This document shows positions 10,207 to 22,218 of a stretch of DNA of 64,000 nucleotides, piece by piece. The translations under genes and the position numbers were made by a program. How positions within the stretch are numbered: position 1 is the stretch's first letter; each line of letters opens with the position of its first letter. The notes under the pieces were generated by a model. It ran no database searches. It was not told where the DNA came from and saw nothing but the letters and a program-made list of their open reading frames with translations. This DNA comes from Parastagonospora avenae f. sp. tritici 18332-5 (Eukaryota > Ascomycota > Dothideomycetes > Pleosporales > Phaeosphaeriaceae), in assembly GCA_022559985.1 (NCBI GenBank), contig JAFJTR010000068.1, positions 62,001-126,000 on the forward strand. The letters are read 5' to 3'.

Positions 10207-11287
10207 GTTTAGAAAGTGGGGATACCGAAATTTGCTAAGATGCCAATATTTGCGGGCTTATGAGAGAGGAACAGACATTCGTCGTATTTACACCAATGTC
10301 GCCATCGATGTCGATATGTGCAACTCGAACCTTCCGAGGTCGAGTCATGACGTACCGGTAGCTGCGGGGAAGCTAGAGCATGCAAAGATAGACAGCAATT
10401 ATTTCCATCTTGTGTAGAGACACGCGCAATAACTAACGCTAAGATGTCAAACAGGCAAGTTGCTTCGTCAATCTGGGTACAATATTGTGTCTCTCAGCGC
10501 TGCATGTAAGGAGGGTCAGACAGGGCACATTGCGATGGCTTTCAGCGACGGTGATCTTTTCACTTTTCAAGAAGAGGCAAGAACGGTACAGAAAAGTCGA
10601 TACGGTTCCCCCTGAATTAACTTTCCGTACTTCCAGAATATTCTAGTGTACAATGGTAGGTAGTGTTGAAGCAGACTGACAACCTTGAAGCAATCGTCTA
10701 ATTTCGCGCCTTGCAGCACTGGAACAACCTGACATTCATGTAGCACAGCAAGATTTCCGCATTAACCCACGGATCTTGGTGACACCAAAAGCACTTTTCC
10801 GCGAGGCTGAAACGATGCAAGTGGTGTGAGAAGGGAACTAAGAGGGGCACCCTTGAACCCGGTCCCAGGAACAAACATTGTTTGTGTACTAGGTAAGTTA
10901 GCCGATTATGACACTAAGATTCCCAACTACCGTTCCCTCACTTTGCAATTACTTGAGAATCTTATTGAGGTTCCAAGAAATAGCAGATAGTCTTTCCAGC
11001 CGCTTATTTGTTACCGTTGTGAATTCGGGCCGCATTCGAGCCTAAACAGAGCGCATACCGCGGTACCCACGTCACTAGGCTCCAGGGCTGAAAGACTACG
11101 CCACTCTATTACTTGAAGACGCCATCTGCAATAAGTCGCGAACATCTACAAGTCAATTTTTGACAGCTTTTTCTTCGACCCTTACCGGCACTTGGGGCTA
11201 CTACGTGGGCATACTCAACGGGATGAAGTTTCCGAGCTGCGAATCCTGCTTATGACAACATTCTCGCCTGTAAACTCCAATACAACC
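10207..11287. other. Divergent intergenic region
   Basis: 1.08 kb between divergently transcribed reductase and helicase genes. It presumably contains both promoters. I see no RNA gene, repeat or credible ORF; a 70-codon ORF from 10205 overlaps the reductase start and looks random. Confidence 0.45.
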
Positions 11288-14239
11288 ATGGCATCATGGG
11301 CAAAGATCGCAAGCTTGAAGAATCCTCACATGACTGCAAACACCAAGCCAAAGCCGGCACCTCCTGAATCGATCGAAAGCCCTACGCCACGCGAGGCCGG
11401 TAACAGTAAGCGATCCAACCAATGCGCACGGTCAAGTCGTGTAGCTGTGCCAGATATACCTATCCGGAAGAAGCATGTCATCACGCCAGCAAATCTACCA
11501 GTATCGATCACAAATGAATCTTTTCGGCAGAAGCACAGCTTGGACCCCCTAACAAGTCCAGAGTCAACAAGTGTGCAGAAAGTCGACTCTGCTGCCACAA
11601 ATACACCGCCACCGGCACAACTAAGCAGGGAATACGACGTGTATGCTACGCCTTTTGTCCCGCCCGACTGGCTCAAGATAAACTTGGAGCCACCTGTTCG
11701 CACCACCATGGCGCGAAGTCGACATCGTATTGATTACCATAGATATGTTTCGAATTTCTGTGGAACGCATCTTCTCCCGGACCGGCACGAGACTACTAGA
11801 GGAATCGAAGCGAAAGCGATAGGGCTCGCAGACCTTACTGCTTCATTGTACTACACCTACTTCCTAGCATCGTTGCACCGCGAATGTACAGCAGTGAAGT
11901 GTGAGAACGAAGGCCATGCTTTGTACAGAGTTCCGCTATACCTTACTGGTGTAGTGACCGAGGACCCAATATGGGCACTGACTATCCCTGGCCTTCGAGA
12001 GGATAGCCCGTTTCTCGAGATGGGCGATATGCTACAGCTCAGACAATTGTGGATCGGCAGTGATGGAAATATCATGAAGGTACCAATGGTAGCCGATGGT
12101 CCAGATTCTTTTGGTCAAGCTACGTTCCTGCAAGGTTGGACAGGTGTTCAGTATGACGCTTGTGTTTACGCAGTCGACAGAGCAAAAGAAGTCGTGTACC
12201 TCAAGGCTAATGACTTGGGCTTTCTACACACGAATCAACCGGTCCCAATGGGGGTCAACGTAGTGTTTCCTCTGAAGCAAGCAAAGATTAACATACAACA
12301 GAGAGCGTTAGGGTTCATTGCATCACAGCTCGACATGGTAGACCCTTCACCAATGCATAACCAAGAATCAGTTGCCGATGGCGAATTTGACGACTTCAAC
12401 GATGTGATCGCAATGGGAAATGCGTCTTCCAGAGCTCCTGGGCAAAGCGAAGGAACGATGCTCAATACATGGATACAGCGAATGCTTTTCCCGACAGAAG
12501 CACACGGCGAAATGCAGACTGAGCTTCGCAGGATACCGCATCGCGCACTCTTCGATCATTCCATCAATTACGAGCAAGCACACGCTGTGAACTCAATCTG
12601 TACTAGGGATTATGGCACATTGCCGTACCTCATCAGTGGACCACCAGGAACTGGGAAGACGAAGACATTAGTCGAGACCGCGATGCAGCTATTCAATACT
12701 TCGGAAGCCGCACATACGCTCATATGTGCGCCTTCAGAGGCTGCGGCAGATACTCTTGCATTACGATTGAAGAAGTATCTGAGCAATGAGCAGCTGTTTC
12801 GACTTATACGGCCAGGACGAAATGACACCGAGGTTCCTGGAGAGCTTACACAATACTGCTACATGAAAAATGATATGTTCTCGCTTCCACCAGTCAAAAG
12901 AATGATGGCGTACAACATTGTCGTTACCTCATGTCAAGATGCTGGGATCCTTTTTGATGCACGCTTGACTAACAATGATCTGTGGCATATCGAGAGGAAT
13001 GTGCTTGCGACTTTCCACCCAGAAGATCAAGTTGCTACACCGAGGCTACACTGGCGAGCTCTTCTCATCGACGAGGCGGCTCAAGCTACTGAGATGGACC
13101 TTCTTGCCGCCATTAGTGTCGCCTGTCCACCTTCATCCTACCCAACAGACCTCCCGCAGCCACTCTTCGTCATGGCCGGGGACGAAAATCAGCTAGGACC
13201 AAAGACAGCATCTCGCGATCCTCACTTCTCCAAATCCCTCTTCGCTCGACTCGCAGAACGCCCACTTTACAAAGCCCACCCCTTATCCCGCTCAAGCGTC
13301 AAGCCATCCGCCGCACCCCCCGTCCTCAAAAAGAGCATGCTCCCAATAATCTACCCGCCCTTCACAAATCTCATCCGCAACTACCGCTCGCACCCCGCCA
13401 TCCTCAGCGTCCCCAGCGCTCTCTTCTACAACGACACCCTGATCCCCGAATCCCCCACGCCGCACACCCCCCTCCAAACCTCTCCCCTATGGCGCGGCCG
13501 CAAATGGCCCGTCCTCTTCGTCCCCAACACCGCGCCCGACGAAATCGAGCGCGACGGCGGCGGCTGGTACAATATCGCCGAAGCGCACATCGCATGCAGC
13601 ATCGCGCAGCAACTCGTCCGCGACTCGGGCGTCGCGCAAAAGGACATATGCATCATGTCACCGTTCGCCGCGCAGGTCAAGCTGCTGCGCTCGCGCATCC
13701 GGTCGCAGCAGTACGGGTTGTGGGACGTGAACATCGGGCCGCTGGAAGCGTTCCAGGGGCTAGAGAAGCGCGTGGTTATCGTGTGCACGACGCGCACGCG
13801 CGGGAGGTTTCTGGCGGAGGATGAGAGGCGCGGGTTGGGCATTGTGCAGCAGAGGAGGAAGATGAATGTGGCGCTGACGCGCGCGATGGAGGCGTTGTTT
13901 GTGGTGGGGAATCCGGAGATTTTGAGGCGCGATGAGTGTTGGAAGATGTGGTTGGCGTTTTGCTGGAGGAATGGGTTGGTGGATGAGCGGGGGGAGAGGT
14001 GGAACGGGGATGCGGAAGGTTTTGGGGAGGAGAATGTTGGGGTTTTGGAGAGGGCGTTGGTGGCGAAGGGAGACAACATTGGAGAGAAGGGGGAAGTGCT
14101 GGGTAAAGGGGCGGAAGGCTTGGATATGAGTCGGGATTACGAGGTTTGGATGGATATTTTGAGGGAGGCCCTAGACGAGGAAAGTGAGGATATAGGTGAA
14201 GAGGGAGAGGAGGATGAAGACGTGGATAGGGAAGACTAA
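11288..14239 (+). CDS. Upf1-like superfamily 1 RNA/DNA helicase
   Basis: Intronless 983-residue protein. The ATG at 11288 (ACAACCATGGC) begins MASWAKIASLKN; another in-frame ATG lies at 11252, and the frame above that has no ATG. A disordered N terminus (1-130) precedes a beta-rich region (about 150-400). The SF1B motor follows: Walker A GPPGTGKT near residue 450, Walker B LLIDEAAQATEMD near 592, motif III GDENQLGPKT near 630, NYRSHPAIL near 697, EAFQGLEKRVVIV near 820 and NVALTRAMEALFVVGN near 860. The C-terminal 60 residues are highly acidic. The DEAA box and overall motifs match the Upf1/Mov10/Hrr1 group; fungal members act in RNA silencing or RNA surveillance. Which of these this one is cannot be decided here. 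Confidence 0.85.
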   Translation: MASWAKIASLKNPHMTANTKPKPAPPESIESPTPREAGNSKRSNQCARSSRVAVPDIPIRKKHVITPANLPVSITNESFRQKHSLDPLTSPESTSVQKVDSAATNTPPPAQLSREYDVYATPFVPPDWLKINLEPPVRTTMARSRHRIDYHRYVSNFCGTHLLPDRHETTRGIEAKAIGLADLTASLYYTYFLASLHRECTAVKCENEGHALYRVPLYLTGVVTEDPIWALTIPGLREDSPFLEMGDMLQLRQLWIGSDGNIMKVPMVADGPDSFGQATFLQGWTGVQYDACVYAVDRAKEVVYLKANDLGFLHTNQPVPMGVNVVFPLKQAKINIQQRALGFIASQLDMVDPSPMHNQESVADGEFDDFNDVIAMGNASSRAPGQSEGTMLNTWIQRMLFPTEAHGEMQTELRRIPHRALFDHSINYEQAHAVNSICTRDYGTLPYLISGPPGTGKTKTLVETAMQLFNTSEAAHTLICAPSEAAADTLALRLKKYLSNEQLFRLIRPGRNDTEVPGELTQYCYMKNDMFSLPPVKRMMAYNIVVTSCQDAGILFDARLTNNDLWHIERNVLATFHPEDQVATPRLHWRALLIDEAAQATEMDLLAAISVACPPSSYPTDLPQPLFVMAGDENQLGPKTASRDPHFSKSLFARLAERPLYKAHPLSRSSVKPSAAPPVLKKSMLPIIYPPFTNLIRNYRSHPAILSVPSALFYNDTLIPESPTPHTPLQTSPLWRGRKWPVLFVPNTAPDEIERDGGGWYNIAEAHIACSIAQQLVRDSGVAQKDICIMSPFAAQVKLLRSRIRSQQYGLWDVNIGPLEAFQGLEKRVVIVCTTRTRGRFLAEDERRGLGIVQQRRKMNVALTRAMEALFVVGNPEILRRDECWKMWLAFCWRNGLVDERGERWNGDAEGFGEENVGVLERALVAKGDNIGEKGEVLGKGAEGLDMSRDYEVWMDILREALDEESEDIGEEGEEDEDVDRED

Positions 14240-14504
14240 GGTTATTTGTCTTCAGAAGACGGGTTAATACCACAAACTCAATCATGGGAAATATTCATTT
14301 CGCGCAGCTCAAGCGCTTTCAGTTCGCTCCAAAGAGATGCTCATCTAGTATGAAATTTGCCTCGAAATCCATTATTTTGTGAACGCCAACGCAGCATGGC
14401 GTACCAAATGCTGGCTTAGTAGTATAAAAATGTAGGCCCTGTTAGTACATGGTTCAATGCTCTTGTACTCTGGTGTTCCTCCACAGTGACCCGTTTACTC
14501 CTTG

Positions 14505-17500
14505 CTAATGACCCAAGTAACCCCTCACGGCGCTCTCCATTTCCTGTTCATTGAGTTGACCGTGTGCTTGCAACTGCAGCATGCGCTGCTGCTCTGACAA
14601 CGTCTTTGGACGTGATGGTGCATCTCCAGGACCCTTGTACCAGCTTGGGACTTCACGCTGCGGGGGGCCGTATGTGTTTGGGTATTGTGGTGGGGGGCCC
14701 CCTGGCGCACCATTGGCAGAGCCTGGTGCATACGGAACATATTTGCCAGCGTTGTTTGGTGGAGCACGTGGCTTTGGTGGTGGTAGCGGTGGAACGCCTC
14801 CGTTCTGAGCAGCGGTTGCAGCCTTCTCGCGATCGCGCTTCTTCTGTTGCACCAATGTACCCTTGACACCGCGCAGGTATTTCGAAGCTAAATCGACCAG
14901 CTCTTTCGGCTCATTCGAATCCCTTAAGGCTTCGAGCATGGCTCGCACTTGAGTCTCGGACTTGATATGGGGACAGGTGCGGCTGTGACCATAATGCGCA
15001 AGACCACAGAGACCGCAATGTTCGACACCTGCAGCCTTAAGTTCACACGCACCTTTAGGATGCATCTTGTGACATGCTGGACAGCGGCGATTGCTGTAGG
15101 AGCCATATGTCGGTTCAAGCGGCGAGCGGATAGGCACATGCATACGTCGGAAAGGTTTGACTGCAGAGGAGACATTAGTCTTTGACTTCAAGTCTGACGG
15201 CGCAGTTCGGGACGAAGCCTTGCCAGAAGCACATTTAGGAGCGGTGGCAACTGGCTGAGCCGGAGTCTTCAACTTCGGACCCTTCACAGTGACAGTCGCC
15301 GACGGGGCCTGACCGGGTTGTGACGAAAACTTGTTGAACGCACCTGCGCCATTCTGTTTGTACATTGAGGAGTTGGCCTTTGTGGTAGTACTGCGAGCAC
15401 GATCAAGATCGAGTTCCTCTGGTCGGATTGTTTCGGCTGTAACGGCTTCTGGCTCTGGCTCACTCTCATCTTCACTTTCAGCCTGGAAGTCGGTGTCGCT
15501 CTCGGAATCTGCCCCCTTCTTCTTGCGTGAGCTGGCATTCTTGACAGGTGACGTAAGGGCGAGTGCGTCTTCAAAAGCATCAGCACCACCCTTCTCGGTT
15601 GCATAGTCGACGTTCTATTCCGTGGTTAGTCACAGAATGATTGTAGGACTGGATGGGTGCACTTACTCCACGAGCACGTCTGCCTCTACCCATGGCCTCA
15701 GCTCTTGCAAGCGCCTCTGCAGCAGCCAATGCCTGACGCTCTTTCAGGATCTTGTCCCATACACCAGGGTCTGGTGCTACTTCCTCGTCTGGAGTCTCGA
15801 GATCATTTTGGAGCGTTCCCTTGTCGTTGGCCCACACTCGAGCAAAACTAAATTGCGCTTCTGCCGAGTCGTCTGTTGCGTCAGACTTGGTGTTCTCAAT
15901 TTGGCTGCGATCAAGAAGCTTCTCGATTGATTCCTCATCGTAGCGGATGTCTTGCTCAGCGTTGTCGTCCTTGAAAAGCTCAGCTGCGCCAAACTTGAGA
16001 ACAGACTCCACGTCGTGCTCCTCGATGTCGTCGGCATCCAATTGCTCCACAACGACATGATCAAGCGCCATCTTCTTTCTACCCATCTGGATGATCTTCT
16101 CTTCCACAGAAGATCGCGTCATAAGTTGAAAGCAAAGCACTTTCTTCTTCTGTCCGATTCGATGAGCGCGAGCAATTGCCTGGAGATCTTGATGAGGGTT
16201 CCAGTCAGGGTCTAGGATGATGACTGTGTCGGCAGTGGCGAGATTGATACCAACACCACCAGCTCGTGTAGAGAGCAGGAACGCAAATAGAGGAGAATCC
16301 GGCGCATTGAACTGATCGATACGCTTCTGCTTCTCCAAAGATCCCATCTGTCCATCGAGACGCTGGTAGGCCATCTCCATACCATCTAGGAAGTCTTCAA
16401 CGATGTTGAGCATGTCGAGAAATTGACTGAAGATCAAGACGCGGTGTCCACGTTCTTTTAACTTCGGCAAAAGAAGCTCCAGAAGACTGAGCTTGGCAGA
16501 CGCTTCGACAAGGTTGCGATGGGAAACAGCCGCAACCTCTGTTCGCTCCTCAATCTCGCGACTGTAGACGAAGGGGTGACATAAGCACTTTCGGAGCTGC
16601 ATTAGGATGTTGCTCAGGTTCGCGCGTTCTTGTTGCTTGAGCGACTTGTCTGACGTGAAGAGCGCCTTCAGGAGCTCGGGGCGCTTCGACAAGATCGATT
16701 TGTAGAGTTGTTTCTGCAAATGGCTCATTGAAAGTGGAAGAATGACCTGGCCGAGGGGCGGTAGGAAGGTCAGCACCTGGGCTTTCGTGCGTCGGAGGAT
16801 GAACGGGCGGATCTGGTCATGCAACTCCTTGACGTTTTCCGATGTCATTTCTGCATATTTCTCCTCGAGCTCAGCCGCGTTAATCGTCTCGTCCAAAAAG
16901 TGCAGCAGATTGAAGAGCTCTCTAGCATTGTTTTGCAAAGGCGTGCCTGTCATGAGAAGGCGGAATGGTGCCTTGACAGCACTAAGAGCTGTGTACAGCT
17001 GGCTTTTGTCGTTCTTCAGCCGCTGGCCTTCATCGACGATTAGTCCTCCCCAGCTGACGCTCCGGAACATGCGCCTGCAGCTGTCATCTGCCGCCGCTTC
17101 GTATGAAGTGACAACGATATGACAGCGGAGCTCTTTTGTTCTTTCGGGGTACATCTCGTACTTGTAGGCCATGTCGCGAGCCTGGGCAGATCCGAAATAT
17201 GCAACAACGCGGAGGGAGGGGACCCATTGCTTTATTTCGCGGCGCCAGTTGGCAGCTGTGGAGTTCGGGACTACAATGAGGAAGGGGAAGCAATTGTGCT
17301 CTTGTACCATGGTGGCCATGAAAGCAATGACCTGGATAGTCTTGCCCAGACCCATCTCATCGGCAAGAATACCGTTATTCTGGCTGTACCATTGGTAGTA
17401 AAGCCAGTTGAGACCTTCGATCTGGTACTCCATCAACTCACCACCGACAAGATTGTCTGGTTGCTTCTGCTTCTCGAGCTTCGCGAAAGGCCGGCTGCGG

Positions 17501-19778
17501 ATCTTTTCAAGGCGGGCTTTGAGAGGGCCCTGTTTAGGATACTTGACATAGCGACCAGCAACCCAGTCGTTATAGGCTGTGACAAAGTCGAGCCACCTGT
17601 CACCATCTTCCGGTGTCGGCACACTCTCCCAGACGGCGTCTTCGTATCCGAGACCTTTGTACTTGATCAAAGCTTTGTCAACCTCTTTGATTCGAGCCTT
17701 CAGGATCTCCTCGCTTCGGACCTCCACATAGCTTGTGTACTTGATGTTGAGGACGATATCGATGCGGAGATATTCCTCAGGAATGGCGTCCTCGGTGCGC
17801 ATCTTTGGGCCGTCTTCTCGCTTGAAAAAGGCCTTCCGCATTACAGGCGCAGTGACGCCCCATGTCCAAGTTCCAGAGAACCATGTTGCACGGAAGTAAG
17901 ACTGGTTCTCCCACTTGACAAGGTACTGCTTCTCGTCTTCACCGACCTTCTCGCAAGGAGCTCCTGGACGATAGGTCTCGACATCTGATGGCCTCCAAGC
18001 GATGAGACTGCCTACCTTTAGGTCCTCAGTGTCGATGCATTCCTTGCATATCCATCTTCCTGAATATTCACGGAAACGCTCATCTGCTCTTTCCTCATCT
18101 TCGCAGTTGACGTCCATGGCGTACCGCGAGAGCGGAGGCAGGTGGTGGTAATGCCAAGCTCGCGCGCAGTTCGTGCATCGGAAGAGCACATTCTGAGCGT
18201 TGTTGACAAGATCTGGATCCACGTCGACGATTGGGTCCTGGCCACCGTTGTCCTCTCGATCCTTCATCTCCTGCTGTGTAGTTTTGCGAACGCGGTATGG
18301 CCCACAGGAGGTACCGTGCTCTGTACAGTCTTGACAACGCGCAAGATCTGGAGCAGTTGCATCTTTCTTCTTATAGATGTTGATGCATCGCTTACATTGG
18401 AGGACGAAGTTCTCGTTGCCAACTTTGGTGACAAGGTGTTCGCGACTTGATCGAGTTCCAATGCAGTTCTTGTGATATGAGACCGAACACCCTTGGCAGT
18501 AAATCAGTGGCGCAACGTTGTGGCCGCTGTAGCATACTTCGCAGCCTTCGGCGTGACGTGCCCGGAATAGATCACTTCTCGGGAGCGTGGGGAAGACCTC
18601 ACGAACTTGCGTCAACTTGGATGCAGCTGCTTTCGGTTCGGAGTCAGAGCAATAGATGTCACCTACGCCGACCTCTTCCATGTTGTTCGTGGCACGTGTT
18701 GAGCGATCGGATTGTCGCACACCAGACCGAGGAATCTTCTCTGGCTTCGAGGAACGCAACGACCGCCCCTTGCGCTTCCTGCCTGGCAGCACATCTGAAC
18801 TTAGGATGTCGGAGTCGCTCGAGTCTTCCTCTTCGTCCTCGTCAGTATCGTCGTATGAGTTCACAGGTGCCTGCTGTCTTGAAGAGCGGCGGGTTGGTTC
18901 CAGGTCCTGCTTGCGTCTCCGTCTGCGCTTCTTACCGCTAGCTTCTGAAACATCGCTGGTCGAGAGTTCGGCGAGGTCGCTGACACGTGAGCGCGTCAGT
19001 GAAGAGCGTCCGCTTCCTCCTTCCTCACGCCTTTTCAGTGTCTGCACTCGGCCGTTGCGGGGTCGGCGCGAGGTGGGCGCTTCGTCGTCATCATCCTCGT
19101 CTTCCTCCTCCGAAGACGAGATGTCAATGGTCGAAATGTCCACGAAATCGTTGTTCTTGGCCTTGGCTCCGCGCTGTCGGAGCTGCATATCGTCGGCACT
19201 GGGCGACGCTTGGTCGTCTTCTTCGGGCTGGAACTTTTGTAACGCTTCGGGACCACCGGGCAGCCCGAGGAGTTCTTCGAAGTTGATCTAACGCCTGTGT
19301 TAAGAGTTTGAGCCCGCGGTACGTGGGGTAGGGGTAAGGGATGGCGGGCCGCCGAATATATAGAGAGGCTACAGAGAGGGAAAGCTGCCACGGCCAATGC
19401 GCCTTTACCTCTCTCGGAGCTTTCAGCGAGGCTTCCTTTACTGCTTGCACTCACCTGTTTTTTTGTATCGCCAGTCATTTTGACTTCGTACAACATGTCT
19501 CCTTTCCGCGAGTATTCCTTTACGATTTCCTCCACCTCTTCCGCTGGCTCATAGTATACATATTCGTCCCGATTGCTGACCGGCTTCACCCGCACACATA
19601 CAGCCCGACGTACTCCCAGTTCTCCCACATCTTTGCCTGTAGCCTCTATATCCTGGTCCGGTTTTGCGAGTTCAACAGGCGACGCGATTCGTGACGGTTC
19701 ATGTGGAGGGGCGGCTTTGCGACTGTCTTTCTTCTGAAAGGCAGCCATCAGCTGTGCGCCATCGTCGTCTGAGCTCAT
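14505..19778 (-). CDS. CHD/Mi-2-type chromatin remodeler, Mit1-like
   Basis: Exons 19778-19455, 19287-15667 and 15614-14505, all phase 0, give 1684 residues. Domains in order: acidic/basic disordered N terminus; a PHD-like zinc finger cluster (about 350-430; CEVCYSGHNVAPLIYCQGC, then CKRC, CQDC, CxxC); two chromodomain-like segments (about 520-700, including YLVKWENQSYFRATWF and ALIKYKGLGYEDAVWE). Then comes the SNF2 ATPase with Walker A DEMGLGKT near 748 and a DEGQ box, and helicase C (FSQFLDMLNIVEDF, DPDWNPHQDLQAIARAHRIGQ). The C terminus carries a separate Cys/His knuckle (CPACHKMHPKGAC...HCGLCGLAHYGHSRTCPH, about 1485-1530). S. pombe Mit1 in the SHREC silencing complex has this layout, so nucleosome positioning in heterochromatin is inferred. 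The start is the first ATG; the ORF above starts with TTG. Confidence 0.9.
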
Positions 19779-20196
19779 GATTATGTGCAACTGGCTTTCA
19801 CAGGCTGAGCTCCAAGCTTAGTGTACGGGTCTGGAAGAGTATCGAGCAAGTCGGAAGGAACAGCGGGATATTCGTGGAAGTTGCGCCCATCGAAGTTTCG
19901 GGAGGAGCACATGACTCGTTTGTGTGATTTATTTGCGTCGAAATTCTATGCGTATCGCCATGTACCTGTGAATATCGCGCCAGAGTCTCTACTTCTGCAA
20001 TGCGCTCGGTGAATGGACAATCGACAGTCACTGGTTCCATGTGGAGTAAGACGCGTCCAGTGACCTCGCGTTGCACGCGCCGCGCTACAATTAAGCTCCA
20101 TGGTCCGTGCGAGTTTTCTGGTGAACACCGAAAATAAACTACAATATTTTGCAGACTTCTGTGGACTTCAATTCGCCCAATCGAAGAGCTCCTGTT
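19779..20196. promoter_or_regulatory. Bidirectional promoter region
   Basis: 418 bp separate the start codons of the Mit1-like gene (minus) and the mitochondrial methyltransferase (plus). No TATA box stands out. Shared regulation is an inference from distance only. Confidence 0.45.
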
Positions 20197-22218
20197 ATGG
20201 TTCTTTCCTCTCTAATTAGTAGTACGCTACTCCGGACACAGCGAACTCGTCTGCCACAAACGTTTCGTCGATACAAATCCCTCACTGCCGCCATCGAACG
20301 TGGCAAGCAGGGCGGACCCGATCGACCTTTCAGACCCCGCACACGACCCCCACCTGAGGACTCCGCAGGCGAAAGACCAAAGCCTCGTTACGAACGAAGG
20401 GCGGAACAATTTGGCCCATCAAAAACATACGTCAACACGCTCGAGAACCTTGAGGAAAGTGAAAAATCACGAAGCAGCAGATTCGGTCGCATTGGACCAC
20501 CACGCTCTCGGGACGGTGATGCGCCGAGTCGTTTTCAGGATGAGAGACGTTCATGGCGCCGAGACGATGGGGCTGGTGCATTGTCGGAAAGACCTGTGAG
20601 TGGCAAGCGGTTCGACGGTGAGCGAAGGCCATCGTCAGATCGCATTGAAGGACGGGAAAGACCACCATACCGCTCTGACGATAGACCGCGACGTCCAGAT
20701 CGCGGGGGGGGATCAAGACCAGCTTATCGCTCTGACGATGGACCCCATCCTCCGGATCGCTGGTCAGGACGAGGAAATCAAGCTTTTCGCTCTGACGATG
20801 GACCGCCACGTCAAGACCGAGGGGGCTTTGGCCAACGGGACGAACGATCGCCCCGGCGCGAGGGGCAATTTGAGAACAGAGAGAAGAGGCCATTCGATCG
20901 TGACAGCAATTTCAGGAGTCAGGGCAGATTCTCGGACCGGAACACTGCAAGAGGGCCTCCAAGAGAGTCTTTTGGAAGACGCGAAATTGAAGATAGGCCA
21001 GATCGCTCAGAGCGGTCGGGGCGATCTTGGACCCCAAGGAATGAGACTTCATCGTTCACACGTGGGCGTTCTGACGGAGACCGTTCTGAGGGCTACCAGC
21101 GCCGTGATGCATCTCAAACGCAGGCCGATACACCTACTCCTACAACGCGTCCCACAGTGACTCCAGAGAGCGCAAGCAGAGTCCCCGAAATGCTTCCATA
21201 CTCCACAGCAGCCTCTGAGTTCCTCTATGGACATTCTAGCGTCGTCGCAGCTCTCAAAGCAAATCGGCGCAAACTGTACAAGCTCTATGTCCACACGAGA
21301 GGATCGAGTAGAGATGGACTCATGGCTCGCGTCAGAGCGCTCAAGCTATTTCACATCACCGAGGAAGTTGGAGACGAACACTTGCGTGCAATGGACAAGG
21401 CAAGCAGTGGCCGTCCTCATAATGGCCTCGTGTTGGAGTCGTCGCCTCTGCCTGTGCCTCCCATTACAGAACTGAAAGCAGCATCCATGTCAGACGAGAG
21501 CTTCGGAGTCACTGTTGCTAGCCAAAGCGCCGAGGATGTGCTTGTCAATGGAAAGCAGGAGAAATACTCGTACAAGTCTGCGGGTTGGAGACAGCCACTG
21601 ATTCTCTACGTCGATGGCGTGGTACGTTCGACCCCATACATTCATGAATTGCGCTAACAATGGTAGCTTGACGAAGGCAACCTGGGAGCCATTGCTCGCT
21701 CAGCCTACTTCCTCGGCGTTGACGCAGTCGTAACACCAACCCGTCAGACTGCGCCCTGGAGTCATATCGCTGTGAAGGCATCCGCTGGCGCTGCAGAAGC
21801 TGTCCCTCTCTTCAAAGTCGGTGAACCCGTAGACTTTCTCGGTAAGAGCTCGCGGGCCGGATGGAGGATATATGCCAGCGATGCCATTCCCCCTCCGCCT
21901 GTGACATCTGGGGAGAAGGAGGAACCGAGCAGCAAGGTTGTTTACTCCATTGCGCGTAGCACCAAACGCCTCCCGTCAGACCATTGCCCAGTCGCGGAAC
22001 ATCCGACGATCCTCATGATGGGCGCAGAGGGTACCGGACTTCGAGACAGTCTGCTCAACCTGGCGCACTACAAGGTCGGGATCAAGCACGGCCGTGAAGT
22101 CGATGAAATCGGAGTAGACAGTCTTAACGTCAGTGTAGCTGCATCAATACTCTCCTACGAGATGCTGCAAAAGCCGATCGCAAAGGCAGCACCAACTTCA
22201 GAGGAAGTGCTGTTCTAG
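20197..22218 (+). CDS. MRM1: Mitochondrial rRNA 2'-O-ribose methyltransferase (SpoU/TrmH)
   Basis: Exons 20197-21621 and 21667-22218 with a 45-nt intron, 658 residues. SPOUT-fold methyltransferase that methylates a guanosine ribose in the large mitochondrial rRNA peptidyl-transferase centre, by homology to yeast Mrm1/Pet56. The start MVLSSLISSTLLRTQRTRLPQ is a good mitochondrial presequence. A long Arg/Asp/Gly/Pro-rich disordered region (about 30-330) contains three 19-20-residue repeats. Then come the substrate-binding domain (LYGHSSVVAALKANRRKLYKLYV), SPOUT motif 1 (DEGNLGAIARSAYFLGVDAV, about 477), motif 2 (MMGAEGTGLRD, about 593) and motif 3 (SLNVSVAASILSYEML, about 630). The family is usually 250-450 residues, so the arginine-rich insert is unusual. 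Confidence 0.9.
20671..20850 (+). repeat. In-gene tandem repeat of MRM1 linker
   Basis: Three copies of a 57-60-nt unit begin with CGCTCTGACGAT at 20671, 20728 and 20788 and encode [YF]RSDD[RG]P-x-x-x-D-R. The copies differ mainly in third positions and spacer codons. The unit lies in the disordered linker, so copy number could vary without harming the enzyme. Confidence 0.85.
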
